Below, piece after piece: positions 36,999 to 48,550 of a stretch of DNA of 64,000 nucleotides (position 1 is its first letter; each line of letters starts with the position of its first letter). Below the pieces are notes generated by a model, which was not told where the DNA came from, did not search any database, and saw only the letters and a list, made by a program, of their open reading frames with translations. The position numbers and the translations under genes are program-made. This stretch comes from Riptortus pedestris (taxonomy: Eukaryota; Arthropoda; Insecta; Hemiptera; Alydidae), in the NCBI GenBank assembly GCA_019009955.1, contig CM032228.1, positions 67,702,001 to 67,766,000 of the forward strand. Reading direction: 5' to 3'.

Positions 36999-37989
36999 TT
37001 CTGTTACTTTAATTAATCAATTAGTTTTTAACCTTGATTTTACCGTTTAGGCTAAATAAAACCATTAATTTTATTCCAGATCATTTTAGTTAAAATCTAA
37101 AAGGTAAAGTTTAAAAAAAAAATTACTTTGGATACTACTTGATCAAAAATTGCTTTTAAACATAATTCACAGAAATAAAAAGTAATATTTAACCAAATTT
37201 TTCCTAAATTCTACTGACTCTCCTGAACATTTTGATGAAATCTTTACTGCACTTTTTAAAATATTATGGAAGTAATGGATTTTTAGATAAAATAACCTCA
37301 ACAAATGTCTCAGGCTTGGACTCGCCAATTTAACCCTATTTTGCTAAATTAAAAAAATATGTGCTTTGGAAATATTAAAGGTATTTTTATTTACATGGTA
37401 TAGGTTATAAGGATGGTCAAATAAACAATTCAAAAAAAATCAGTCAAATCTGAGGTCATGGGTAACAATTCATTTTTTTTATTGGTTGAATTTAAAATCC
37501 ATGTTCATTCATTTTCATGAATTTTCTTTGACATGAAAACCAATTAATATTTTTATTCTAGAGCTGAAAGTTATACATTTTTGGAAGCCCAGTGAAAATA
37601 TCACTCTGATATTTCTGAAATCTTCGTCGAATGTCGGAGAGGGCTTTAGGTATAGCGGCAGTTCATCGGACAGATAATTATATAAATTGGATGACGTAGG
37701 TTGTGTGTTGCTAGTCTAAGCACGTACTTCTAAGAAAGGGCCATGCATTAGCAGGAATAACTTAAAATGCATTAGTATGCTGGTTTGTTCCACAATAGGT
37801 ATGATATTACCCACATCCAAATACTACCATCTACCATTTAGTGAAACCATTTCTGTTAGCTTAATTACTCTCCCCACACCCCTCCATAACATTGAACGAC
37901 TTCTACATTGATATAAATCTGTATTAATTATATAGTATCTGTATTTTGTCGCAATGTTGAAATCGCGCCCCACTCAAAGGTAAAAATAA
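36999..37989. other. AT-rich sequence, nothing recognised
   Basis: No feature supported over about 1 kb. Confidence 0.5.
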
Positions 37990-38163
37990 TAAAGCCCGTC
38001 ACGCAGGGTCTGAGTTAACAAAACAGATTTCCTACTTGCTGGTATGACACAATATTTACCCCTTCTCCCCATATATTTTCTATATCTAAGTAAAAATTCC
38101 ATAGCCGCCTATGAACTTTAGTGTTGAATTAAACTGTTAAATATCGAATATGGAAAATAAATT
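37990..38163 (-). mobile_element. HINE-like 3' end fragment (-)
   Basis: AAAGCCCGTCACGCAGGGTC, then 'AACAGATTTCCTACTTGC' gives the family 3' end in reverse. The body runs to about 38163, where jockey-type sequence begins, so the LINE may have inserted into or recombined with this copy. Confidence 0.7.
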
Positions 38164-38167
38164 CCAA

Positions 38168-39260
38168 ACATATAGTGACGCAGAAACAGATACCACAGTA
38201 TCCTCATCCTTCATACACACTAGACTGACAACCACAACACTGACTTTATATCCTCCAAAGAAGTTGCCTCACTTATTCACAAGCTTCCCTTCCAGAAATC
38301 TCTTGGTGAAGATCAAGTAAGCAATGCAGTCTTGAAGAAGCTTCCCTGCAAATGTATTGCTCTCCTTACAAGCATCTTTGACGCCTGCCTCAGACGAGCA
38401 TATTTTCCGAGGAAGTGGAAACACGCTCATGTCATATTTTTCTACAAAACCAGTTATACTGCGAGGAAACCCTGCAAGCTACCGCCCCATAAGCCTTCTT
38501 AGCACGACGGGAATGCTCCTAGAACGCCTGGTCAATGATAGATTTAGAAAGCATCTCATGGGCTTCCTTCACCATCAATTTGCCTTCAATCATCATTCTG
38601 CCGTCCAACAACTTCAAAGAGTATCGCAAGTCATCACACAAGGGTTTGAGCATAAACAGTATACAACAGGGCTCTTCCTGGATGTTTCAACTGCCTTCGA
38701 CTCTGTATGGTACGAAGGACTGCTGCACAAACTTAGGATTATAAACACTCCAGCATACCTCTTAGCATTAATGCATTCTTCTTTCAAGGAAGAACATTGC
38801 ATGTTAAAATAAATAGCACTCTCGGCACGAACAGGGATATCTGAGCTGGGGTACCGCAAGGATCCATACTTAGTCCATTGCTCTACATCCTCTACTGTTG
38901 TGACATCCCGCAGGTGGAAAATTCTGTGTTAGCTACGTTTGCAGTCGGCATACTCCTCCTCTCTCAAGACGAAACTCTAAACTCATCCATACTCGACCTC
39001 CAAACAGTAGCTAACCAGGTCTCAAGATGGTTTATGAACTGGAAGCTCTCGTTTAACCTCAATAAAACGCAGGCCAAGATTTTCGCTCTTCGTCGTTTCA
39101 AGAACGAAGATCTTCCAGAACTGATAAGTGGAAATCATTCAATTCCTTGGACACCGAAGGACCAGAGCATCCGCTATCTCTGAGTACATTTTAACACGTG
39201 GCTTACATGGCGGCATCATATCCACATAAAACTGGTAAATAGTGCATAAAATGTCTGACC
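38168..39260 (+). pseudogene. Jockey/R1-group LINE reverse transcriptase, truncated and mutated
   Basis: Plus-strand fragments in at least three frames give a jockey-type reverse transcriptase in order: SLGEDQVSNAVLKKL and FPRKWKHAHVIFFYKT (about 38300-38450), NPASYRPISLLSTTGMLLER and GLFLDVSTAFDSVW (frame 38357-38812; motif A with D..TAFD), AGVPQGSILSPLLYILY (about 38848-38898) and LATFAVGILLLSQ, then WKLSFNLNKTQAKI (frame 38878-39183). The catalytic FADD box is replaced by FAVG, so both aspartates are lost. The N-terminal endonuclease and C-terminal region are missing, and no poly-A tail was found. A dead fragment of an apurinic-endonuclease-type LINE is the best reading. Confidence 0.85.
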
Positions 39261-40476
39261 TTGGCCTTTATATTTTGCCAATAATTAATAATTATCGTAC
39301 ATTTTTTAATACTGGCATTATACTTACTTATCCCATATAATAATAGTATATACAATTTTTTCATTATATATTATATTTTATAAACATATATTTCCTGCCA
39401 TACAAGTACATATTTTCAACTGGCAATATAATTAGCCAATATTACAATTAAATGACTAATACAGTATATGTACTTTTTTCATTTTTTTTTCTTTTGTCAA
39501 ATGTTCTTATCTCTAGGCAGACCTGGTTCACATGAAGAATCGATTATATAAATAAAACCAATTATTAATTGCAAAGTGGAAGCTTATTAATTGTAAAGCA
39601 GAAGCTTCCTTTGACAACTGAGAGTTAGGAAAATAATTATTATTGAAACTTCTTATCTTTTGAAGTTAACTCTAGAAGTCAAAGAACTTTGATGTCCCAC
39701 TTAGGTCATTAAGTAATGAACCCTCTATTTCTACTTGATCTTATCTAAAATAATTAACAATCCTAAGTTTTCTATAAAGTTTAAATTGATTCATTTCTGC
39801 CAATGTGATTATATTTTGTCTACTCTCTTTGGACATCCATTGTATTTAGAATGTATAAAAATCTACCAGCAACGTAAGACCACTTTTGTTGTACTCAGGA
39901 TATTTTATTATGTACACTTTTTGGTTAAATACATTTAGTTTCCTTAAATGTAAGTTCTTATTTACTACAGCCCTCGAAAGTCGTTGGACTGCGCTACCAC
40001 CAGTGACTATTTCCTTTAGTCAGTTGCTAGGATACTCAAACTGCAAAACCGTAACCTCCTTTTAACGACGCCTTTGGAATGCCACCTCCAAGGAAAGAGA
40101 GCTCTCCTCCGTTCTTCAGCTTGAACTATGCAGCTTCAACTAGCTGCAAGCTGCATAGTTTGATGACTCTTTCGTACAGTTGCACCCTTGTGTTCCAGGA
40201 GGGACTTTTGAAGTGAGGAGCTCCCCCCTTATGAATAGAAGCAACTTCTTCCTGGAAACGCTCTGGCCTATATTTTTACTATCAGCATCCATACAATCTA
40301 CGAAGTAGCAAATAAACAATACCTATTAAAAAGTCGGAAATTATATTATTCGCCTTCTGAATTTTCGTTTGAAGACGCAGACTTGGAAGAAATAACCCAT
40401 ATGAATTGAACAAATGGCTTTCATCTTAAAGATTTAACGTACTATTTACTTTATGATTTTTATTATACAATTCATT
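39261..40476. other. Intervening sequence, nothing recognised
   Basis: Around 40120-40160 an imperfect inverted repeat occurs (TATGCAGCTTCAACTAGCTG / CAAGCTGCATAGTTTGATG), without other support. No gene recognised. Confidence 0.45.
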
Positions 40477-40590
40477 TACGTCCACTTTTTGCTATTATAG
40501 CTAATTATTATTCTACAGTAACCGCATTTCGGGGGGAATCGAACACGCCACTTTAGGTTAACCATGTGAAATTAAGGCTAACGCCTATGT
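40477..40590 (-). mobile_element. SINE, strongly decayed copy (-)
   Basis: Contains the reverse of the SINE 3' end (TTACGTCCACTTTTTGCTAT) and of the head (GAATCGAACACGCCACTTTA, GGTTAACCATGTGAAATTAA), with much of the middle lost. Confidence 0.7.
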
Positions 40591-40760
40591 AAAGTTTTTA
40601 AGGCAGACAAACATGTCATAGAACGTTTGATGGGTTATGAATAATTAGAAATATCATTGATAATCAATTATTTGAAAACTCTACGAAAAACACTTGCTCA
40701 ACGTCAACTTTTGTACAGATGAAATCAGTTACAGAATTTAACTTGTGAGTCATAAAGAAT

Positions 40761-40983
40761 ATTGTTATTTATTAACGTCCACTTTGTGCTACTAAAGCAA
40801 ACCGGGACTTGTTGTTCACAGGCTGCTACCCTTTTTTAGCAATAGTGTGGATTAAGGATTTTATTTAATGAGTTCGTCACTAAATAAATTCCTATTGCCT
40901 AGGCGAGAATCGAACTCGCCACTCTAGGTTTACCATGAGAGATTAAGGCCAACGCTTTAACCCACAAGGCTAACCTGAGCCCC
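40761..40983 (-). mobile_element. SINE, full length (-)
   Basis: Starts ATTTATTAACGTCCACTTTG and ends in TAACCTGAGCCCC; B-box complement GAGAATCGAACTC. The flanks TCATAAAGAAT (left) and TCATAAACAAT (right) look like a target duplication with one mismatch. Confidence 0.88.
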
Positions 40984-41871
40984 TTCATAAACAATAAATA
41001 TCCCAAGATGAGATTGTAAAGGTCGTTCAGACTAGACAACTTCTTCAAAGAAGTTCACAGTTCAAAGGTTCAAGTATTGAGCCAAGTTTTTTTATTTAGA
41101 CTTCTTGGAATCACTGGGTCAACATTGTTCAACTTCCTTGTAACCTGAGCTGAAGCATATAATGTAATCATTTTAATGGATTACGAAGCAAATGTTACAC
41201 CGCCTAACACGTGGCCAATGTTGGGTTTCTATTAATTAATGATTTGTTTAGTTTTGTTCTATCTCAAGTGACAAATATATTTATTTTAGAAGGTTCTTTC
41301 AAGGATGCTTGCTTATTTTCAAGAGGTTTTATTTTCCTTTTCACGTTAAATATCATTAAGTCGACATTTTTGAGGAGGAAATGTATACATATTAATCTCT
41401 TGTGGTTAATCATTTTGTTCCCTAAATGGTTATAAAAGTTCATAATATTTTCTTTGAAAAAATTCCAATGTTCGATTAATATTCCTTTTCCAAGCTATTT
41501 TCCGGGGCACGGCTTGAAAATTTATTCCATTGTCCATAAACTAATATTTACCACAGAAGAGCAGTTCCCCTTCAGAAACCCCATTATCTACACAATGCTT
41601 GGTGGTTAGTCTGGATTTGAAATACGTCTATCTACAATCAACGTCAAACAAAATCAATAAAAGTTAAACGCTAAACTAAATTTAACGCAAATAAAACTAA
41701 TCTTTAAATTTAAAGGAACTGTATACAATTAAGAAAAAAAATGTGAAATTATACATGTGAAATGTCGTTAATTTGGGAGGGGAGGGGGATCGGCTGTGAT
41801 CATTAATGTACTCCTACGTTATCATTTCTGTAATGGTGAATCAATAAATATCTATAAATAAAAAATAAATT
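40984..41871. other. Intervening sequence, nothing recognised
   Basis: A 74-codon hydrophobic plus-strand frame (41211-41435) has no recognised motif. Confidence 0.45.
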
Positions 41872-42034
41872 AAATTATTTATTAACGGCTGTTTTTTGCA
41901 ACTAAGGCTAATAAGGACGGGTTATCTACAGGTTTCTTCCCTTTTCTAGCTAGGGTACTAAGGATTTTATTTAATGAATTCCATTACTAAATAAATTCCT
42001 ATTGCCGAGAATCGAATTCACCACTGTAGGTTTA
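41872..42034 (-). mobile_element. SINE, partial copy (-)
   Basis: Keeps the 3' half and part of the head (GAGAATCGAATTCACCACTG), lacks the GGGGCTCAGG start, and has an internal deletion near the 'CCCACCCTGG' block. Confidence 0.8.
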
Positions 42035-42429
42035 AATAAAAAAGTAATGGGTCTTCTGCTGCTCACGTGCTATCTAAGAACATAAATAAATAAGCCTATT
42101 CTACCCGTTTGTATACTTGTTATATTGGTGATTTACTTCTATTCCAGAACATTATTCAATGATAACAAACTCCAAGTGGGTAGAGCTTGAATTTCACAGG
42201 TTAGAATCAATAATGCAATATACTAACGTAGTATCATCAGTCTCCCAACTACTGATCTGCAGGACAACGTCCCGAAAAAAGGAAACCCTTGTCCCAGCTT
42301 AATAAATAGTAAACATGCAGACATGCTGATCCAAACCTGTGAGTAATATTTTAAGTACATGGTGACCTTCTTTTGGTGGTGGCTCCTACGAATATTTCCT
42401 AAAAATTTGTGTACATAATTTTGCAAATA
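42035..42429. other. Intervening sequence, nothing recognised
   Basis: A 67-codon minus-strand frame (42223-42426) has no family motif. Confidence 0.45.
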
Positions 42430-42800
42430 CTACTTATATACAGGTAAACAAATATGCATGGCACAATTAAGGGTGAAGGAAATATGAATATGGCCTTGAA
42501 TATATGAATATGAATATTTTGTATTTAGCCTTAGAATAAATTCGCTCATGATATAACAGCTCATTGTTAGTATGACATGAGTACGAGTGGGGTCTACATA
42601 ATTTTGCAAGTACTACTTACATACAGTTCAACAAATATGCAAGGCACAATTAAGGATGAAGGAATTATGAATATGGCCTTATTTAATATTACAAAAAAAC
42701 CAAAATATTTATGATTTTCGTTTTTGTTCGAACGGACTAGGGTAAAAAAAATATATTAAATGTATTTAAGTATATTAGGATATATTCCTCTTAAAAGTTT
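42430..42800 (+). repeat. Composite duplicated segment, copy 1
   Basis: From about 42516 this closely matches 47805-48090 in the same orientation. Shared blocks include a HINE-like body piece (TTTGTATTTAGCCTTAGAAT, ATATAACAGCTCATTGTTAG), CAAGTACTACTTACATACAG, and CGTTTTTGTTCGAACGGACT. A further copy of the CAAATACTACTTATATACAG block lies immediately upstream (42425-42480), so the block is locally repeated. Confidence 0.8.
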
Positions 42801-43540
42801 AAATTTCGGTTTTTAATTTAATAAGACTATTGTTATCAGCTAAATATTACTATATGAACGATTTCTTCTAATTATTCGTATAATAAGTGTGGTATATTTG
42901 GTATGAAATTGACTGAGAACGCAAGTTTAATGAAACGGAATATTTAGTAAGAATAGTAAAGTAATTTCAACAATTCTATGACATTAATTAAAGAAATTTA
43001 ATATTTCCTTGAATAAAATTACTGCCAGTTCTTTTTTGTATTTAGAATATATTCCTAAATGAACGATTTCTTCTCATTATTCGGGTATTCAATGCGGCAG
43101 GTCAAGTTGTAAATTGACAAAGTACACAGGTTTTGCTGAAACGGAGTATTTAGTAAGAATGGTAATTTAATTTCAACAATACAATGAGATAAATTAAAGT
43201 AATTGAATATCTTCTTGAATATTAGTACTGCCAGTTCTTGAAAATGCTTTGCAAATATCTTTAGAGAATTCCAATGAATAGAATGTGCCTAACTATAGCA
43301 CAGGTTGAAAATGTAATGCCGGTTGTTAATAAGCAATCTGATTTCCCTCAGTTTGTTTGAAATTGGTCATATTTTAAAGTTTAAACTTTAAACTGACTTT
43401 CATGAGTATTATTATCTTTGCAAGTCCATGAGCCTTCTGTCACTACCATGACGTTTTATCACCCTTTAAAAAGACATTGACAACTAATTTAACCTCTATC
43501 TAATTTACCCTTACATCTCTTTAGGCCCTCTATCGCCTTT
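42801..43540. other. AT-rich sequence with a diverged local repeat
   Basis: Two similar blocks occur in direct orientation: 'ATGAACGATTTCTTCT...ATTATTCG' with 'GAAACGGAATATTTAGTAAGAAT' at 42854-42960, and their relatives at 43060-43165. No gene seen. Confidence 0.5.
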
Positions 43541-44190
43541 CGTTGACAGATTGTTCAGTCGTCCCTTTCGAACTACACATAACCAGCTTGTATCTTCTAC
43601 CTGTTCCACCACCCGCCATTGACAGCTTGTTCTATCATATTTTCTACGGTTCCTCTTCCCAAGGGCTACACAGGGGGTGCTTCCTGCTGCCCTTGGGGAG
43701 GGTGGGCTCCGTACCCGTCAACCCGCCCTTTACAGCTTGTTCTAGTGTATTTTCTACCTGTTCCACCACCCGCCGTTGACAGCTTGTTCTAGTATATCTT
43801 CTACCCGTTCCACCTCCCGCCGTTGACACCTTGTCCTAGTGTATCTTCTATCTGCTCCACTACTAGTCGGTATCTTCTACCCATTCTGTTACCTGCCGTT
43901 GACAGCTTGTTATATCGTATCTTCAACCAGTTCCACCACCCACTGTTTCCAGCTTGTTGTCCCACCACCCACCATTGACTGTTTGTTCTAGAGTACCGTC
44001 AACCTGTTCCACCACCGGTATTTGACAGCTTGATCTAACGTAGCATCTTCTCCGTTCTTCGCCAGTCATTGAAAGCATTTTTACAGAAGATTCTCCTGTT
44101 CCATCACCTGCCGTTGAAAGCTTGTTATACCGAAGCTTTTGCCCTTCCGCCACAAGTTGTTGACAGCTTATACTACCTTTGATTCTTCTC
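43541..44190 (+). repeat. Minisatellite with 47-bp unit, degenerate
   Basis: About a dozen imperfect units. The clearest are 43727-43773, 43774-43820 and 43821-43866, each of the form CGTTGACAGCTTGTTCTAGT, then TATCTTCTACC, then GTTCCACCACCCGC. Outer units are shortened or interrupted. The repeat yields multiple-frame peptides such as VEQVENTLEQ on the minus strand, which I do not regard as coding. Confidence 0.88.
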
Positions 44191-45177
44191 CTTCCAACAC
44201 ATCAATTGTCTGCTTGAACTGCCATAACTTCAACTTCATTTACAATACTTGATGTCTTCTTGTCATCTGGACGGGATACAATAATTCTTGTATCCCTAGC
44301 TATAGGCTTCAAACAGCTCCTTGGAAAGCGCATATGTCTGCAGAACAATCAATTTGCACCTTCCTCTTTCCTTTATCTTCACCCCCTTATTTTCCACTGC
44401 AATACGCAATGAATATCATTTAAATTATCCCATAAACTGTACGTTATTATAAGAAAATACAGGTGGACCAGAACAAAAATCATTTATCTAAACTTTTAAA
44501 TTCAATAATTTCGTTAATTTCTTTCACCTAGGAAAAATGGGTCTTCGTTCATTGTTTTTTCCACAGTATTGTATTTTTAACCAGCACTTGTTATGATTTT
44601 AATTTCACTCTTCACTGTTACAAGAAAAATTGATCGGCTCTGTTAGGATTATTAGTTCTAAACTGTATGTTCCTAGCCGTTCATTTTGAAACAGCGACTG
44701 ACGTTACAATGCCCTGAATTTCGTAATGTTCTAACCACTGAGGTGACAGAGTTCTCCAGGCAACAATGCTTACACTTCTCATGAGAAAGGCGTTTAATAA
44801 TACTTAAAACAACCCTCTCGAAAAGGGTCTCCTGAAGCGGAGCTGTAAGAGGTAGGAAAAGAGGTGGGTGTTAAATAAAGTGCATAAGAGCTCTCGGTGT
44901 TGAGTGGAAAATCTCACTTGGGAAAGGTTAAAAGAAGATTTCACAGTCCATTGTAAGAGGTCTCACTTCACAGTAATGAAAGTACGAAACTTCTTCTCTC
45001 TTCTGAAGAATACATTTTAAAAATGTCTTCCTTCTCAAATTCTTAATATTATCTTTGTTGATTAAGATGTTAACGATTTGACTTATTTCTTGAGTTGAAT
45101 GCCATTCGTTTTTTGCCATAAGATTTCTTTTACTCACTTCACTAAGAAACCGTCCGCCGATTATAAGGTTACTAAAT
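44191..45177. other. Intervening sequence, nothing recognised
   Basis: No transposon end or gene recognised up to the piggyBac TTAA. Confidence 0.5.
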
Positions 45178-46966
45178 TTAACCCGCCAGCGGGCGCGCTG
45201 TTGTATAAAGTGCTACAGCCTCAGGAAAAATGATCCCTTGTCCCTCGCAGGAATATTTAGGGCTTACCCATTTAGCTAATCCTTCCCAACACCCACCACC
45301 ACACAATGAATGGGTCACTCGGCGGAAAATCCCCAACGGTCAGTTTGTTTTGCACTTTCAAGGGAGAAAGTCGTCTTGTAGCACTTAGTACAACGTGCGC
45401 CCTCTCGTGCACCAACATTTGTTCTCGACTTCTACTGTGGATTTCTTCATAATGTAAGTATTCAATGTCCTATAAATTATTGTTCTTTATATTTTTTTAA
45501 TGATATAATGTTACGAACTTGTATTTAAACAATTATTTTTTTTTAAAAAGGTCAAGGGAAAAAATCGGGGACGAGGATATTCCTAGGATTCTTCAAGAGC
45601 TCCAAGACCTCTCGGATCAGGAAGAGCATGAGGAACCCCCAGAGCTTCTGGAACACGACAGTGACTTCAGTGATGAAGAAGTCAACAATATCGAACACGA
45701 TAGTGAGAGTGAACAGGACGCTCTCTTTTTGGTTTTCAAAAACATAAAACATTGGTAACTTATGCAACAAGAAGAAATAAATCTGTTATATTATTATCGA
45801 CGATGCATGACGATAATACAATTGATCAGTCAACCGGTAAACCTGAAATAATTATTGATTACAATAAAACAAAAGGAGGAGTGGATACGATGGACCGTAT
45901 GATCCAAAATTATACTGTATCACGCGTAACAAAAAGATGGCCTATGTCAATATTTTTTACGATGCTCAATATCGGAGGAATAAATGCGCATATTCTGCAC
46001 ACACAGAAACATTTGCAAAGCCCACTAATACGCAAAACATTTTTGAAAACTTTAGGGATGAAGCTGATGAAAGCTCAATTATGCAAAAGAACGAAAATTC
46101 AAACATTGCCTCTAGATATACGTCATTTTCTTCGAAAACAACGGTACGGGTCACCGGAACCACAATGCCCAGAACCGCCACCTCTAAAAAAGAAGAAAGG
46201 AACCTGTCATGTATGTGGAAGAAAACACAATACTTTAACCACCATCACTTGCGACATCTGCCATAAATTTGCATGTAAAAAACATATAAAAAATACAGTG
46301 GTTTGTTTATCATGTGACGCTCCTAACGTGAGTGAGGATAGCGAATAAAAAAGAAGTAATTGTAAGATGCCCTAATATTATATTGTATGGACGCCAATTT
46401 ATTTATGTCAACATTTTATATTATTTTATTTATTGCAACAATTTTTTGTATAATCTTTACATTATATTTATTTGAATTAAATTAATTAGTTTGTTATTTT
46501 GATGTTTATATAAATGGAGATTAATTTACGTTATAGATAATTATGGACTCGAAGATAAAAAATGACATAGAATATTAAATATGAACGTTTCATTTGTATT
46601 TTTTCATATTAGATAAACTGTTTTAAAAAATCTCTAATGTAAAAATAAATAACTCAGTAAAATACTAGAACTAAATTTATATAAATATAACTAATAAATT
46701 ATATTATAATTATTATAAATTATAAATAACTAATAAAATTCCTATGCATAACTGAAAATATTTTATTTTTTCCATACATCTATAAAAATAAAATATATCT
46801 TAAAATGCTATTAAAACACTGTATAATCGAAGAATTGAAAGTATAAAGTAAAATGAATACATACCCAAAGATCTGAATAAGGGAAAATAGAAAAATTGAT
46901 TGTAGCACAAAGTACTACACGCGCCCGCTCGCGTCATAGAAAAGAGCGCGCCCGCTCGCGGGTTAA
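45178..46966 (+). mobile_element. piggyBac-type element with intact ends and deleted core
   Basis: The ends TTAACCCGCCAGCGGGCGCG (45178) and CGCGCCCGCTCGCGGGTTAA (to 46966) are near-perfect inverse copies framed by TTAA target sites. A second GCGCCCGCTCGCG block at about 46921-46933 is a subterminal repeat. Further in, GTGCTACA (left) and its inverse TGTAGCACAAAG (right) match. The 1,789-bp element encodes the N- and C-terminal parts of a transposase on the plus strand. Ends this well matched suggest comparatively recent mobility, presumably supplied in trans. Confidence 0.92.
45452..46348 (+). pseudogene. piggyBac transposase with internal deletion
   Basis: The N-terminal piece is a short basic start followed by an acidic region (SREKIGDEDIPRILQELQDL, DSDFSDEEVNNIEHDSESEQ), as in piggyBac transposases. 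The C-terminal piece (46348 stop) starts around TLVTYATRRNKSVILLSTMH and includes IIIDYNKTKGGVDTMDRM, NYTVSRVTKRWPMSIFF, NIGGINAHI and a Cys-rich tail (CHVCGRKH, CDICHKFACKKH, CLSCDAP). The last catalytic aspartates (GGVDTMD) are kept. The central part with the first two catalytic aspartates is missing, and the two pieces join out of frame near 45725-45755. A probable intron (GTAAGT at 45454 to AAAAAG at 45550) would split the start codon, AT|G, giving M-S-R-E-K. Usual length is about 550-600 residues; about 280 remain. Not expected to be active. Confidence 0.85.
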
Positions 46967-47077
46967 ATACATTTTAGTTGGGCAAATTTGGTCTTTAAAA
47001 AGTTCAAACACTGTATCACATGGTCTTTGGGCTGTCTTGGCCAAGATCCTCAAATAATGGTAGAATTTAGTAAAGAT
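46967..47077. other. Short spacer
   Basis: Nothing recognised between the piggyBac TTAA and the start of the next HINE-like copy. Confidence 0.5.
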
Positions 47078-47657
47078 AAAAGTCCGTCACGCAGGGGCTG
47101 CGTAAACTAAGCAGATTTCCCACGTGAAGTTTTACAGTAGAGAAATTTCACAAGAGACGAGCAATCAACGAAACGGCCAAACGAGCTTTTGGTGGGAAAG
47201 TCATTCTCGTCCGTTAGCCGTCAATTTAATAAAAATGCAAATATCTCAGTTAATATGCAAGATAGAGAATAAATGTATAAAACAATATTTATAGTAAATT
47301 TAATTTTCAATAAGATTGATTCTATACAATTTTTCGATGCGACGTACAGTAACGGATATATTTCGAATTTTCGAAAATCCTCTCCTCTAAACCCCTCCCA
47401 CTGTTCCGATTTCAGCCGTTAACGAACTTGATCTTTCTTTTTACATAAAACGACTAAATATCGAGTTTCTAACGATCAAACAAAAATTGCGACCGCTAGA
47501 GCGGCAACAGACAAATATATATATATACAGTTTTGAACGGACCTCATTCTCATTGTCATCTACTAGGTAGGATCGATGGACATTTGAAGAAACATTTCGA
47601 AAATCACGTCATGAGTACAACCTCAATAGCTGATATCCCACAAGGGAAATCTGCTAA
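47078..47657 (-). mobile_element. HINE-like element, complete short form (-)
   Basis: 580 bp with both ends and no insertions. Left: AAAAGTCCGTCACGCAGGGG with hairpin CGCAGGGGCTGCG (47090-47102), then TAAACTAAGCAGATTTCCC. Middle: internal hairpin CCGCTAGAGCGG and only a short TA tract (47515-47526). Right: 'CATTTGAAGAAACATTTCG', AATAGCTGATATCCCACAAG, GGGAAATCTGCTAAAA. This is the most compact complete copy. Confidence 0.88.
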
Positions 47658-47745
47658 AAACATCCCTTATTAAGGGGTAGATTAAAGTAGTACTATGCAT
47701 TCTCATACTCGCTACTGATCAAGAAAGTAAAATCGCAATTGGCAC

Positions 47746-48107
47746 CACCAATCACCATACAACGAATTTGCACGCCTCTCACATAATACAGGTCTCTTGT
47801 AAACAATATTTTGTATTTAGCCTTAGAATAAATTCGATCATGATATAACAGCTCATTGTTAGTGTGACATGAGTACGAGTGGGGTTTACATAATTTTGCA
47901 AGTACTACTTACATACAGTTCAACAAATATGCAAGGCACAATTAAGGATGGAGGAAATATGAATATGGCCTTCTTTAATATTACAAAAGAACCAAAATAT
48001 TTATGATTTTCGTTTTTGTTCGAACGGACTAGGGTAAAAAAAAATATATTAATTAGGATATATTAATACTCCTCATAAAAGTTTAAATTTAGATTTATTC
48101 TAAAACA
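47746..48107 (+). repeat. Composite duplicated segment, copy 2, and local direct repeat
   Basis: 47805-48090 closely matches 42516-42800. In addition, its left part (47746-47885: CACCATACAACGAATTT, CACATAATACAGGTCTCTTG, TTTAGCCTTAGAATAAATTC) is repeated at 48108-48240, an offset of about 360 bp. Confidence 0.82.
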
Positions 48108-48286
48108 CCATACAACGAATTTTCATGTCTCCCACATAATACAGGTCTCTTGTAAACAATATTTTGTATTTAGCCTTAGAATAAATTCGTTCATGATATA
48201 ACAGCTCATTGTTAGTATGCCATGAGTAGGAGTGGGGGTTTACTGAAGTGTGAAAAATAAAAAAAATCGAAATATCTATGTTAGTA

Positions 48287-48550
48287 CACTAGACTGCACG
48301 ACGTTTGGTTATGACATCCTTGTCAAACCGTTTGTCACACAGTCTTAAACTTTTCCGTTTACTCAACTTTGTTAGCGTTAGCCTAGGACAAAGTTGAGTA
48401 AACGGAAAAGTTTAAGACTGTGTGACAAACGGTTTGAAAAGGATGTAATAACCAAACGTCGTGTAGTCTAGTGTATTTCCAAACACTCTTCGGAAACGGC
48501 GTGAGCCAAGTTCATTTGACACAAGTTCTTGTGACAAAAGTCTTTTGAAC
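48287..48550. mobile_element. Hairpin element, 86-bp arms plus tail, 17-bp direct repeat
   Basis: Arms 48287-48372 and 48388-48473 are inverse copies with about three mismatches, around a 15-bp loop. Ends are CACTAGACTGCACGACG and its inverse. A unique 77-bp tail (48474-48550) follows, ending ACAAGTTCTTGTGACAAAAG, TCTTTTGAAC. The whole is flanked by a perfect 17-bp repeat, AAATATCTATGTTAGTA (48270-48286 and 48551-48567), which is HINE-like body sequence. The arms are also bordered by TA on both sides. No coding capacity. I do not recognise the family. Confidence 0.8.

Noticed and set aside
43644..44153. Two minus-strand frames with VEQVE/TLEQ-like repeats
   Set aside because: They are reading-frame shadows of the 47-bp minisatellite; neighbouring units shift frame and contain stops.
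43541..44190. CRISPR-like array
   Set aside because: Repeats are contiguous and degenerate with no unique spacers, and the genome is eukaryotic.
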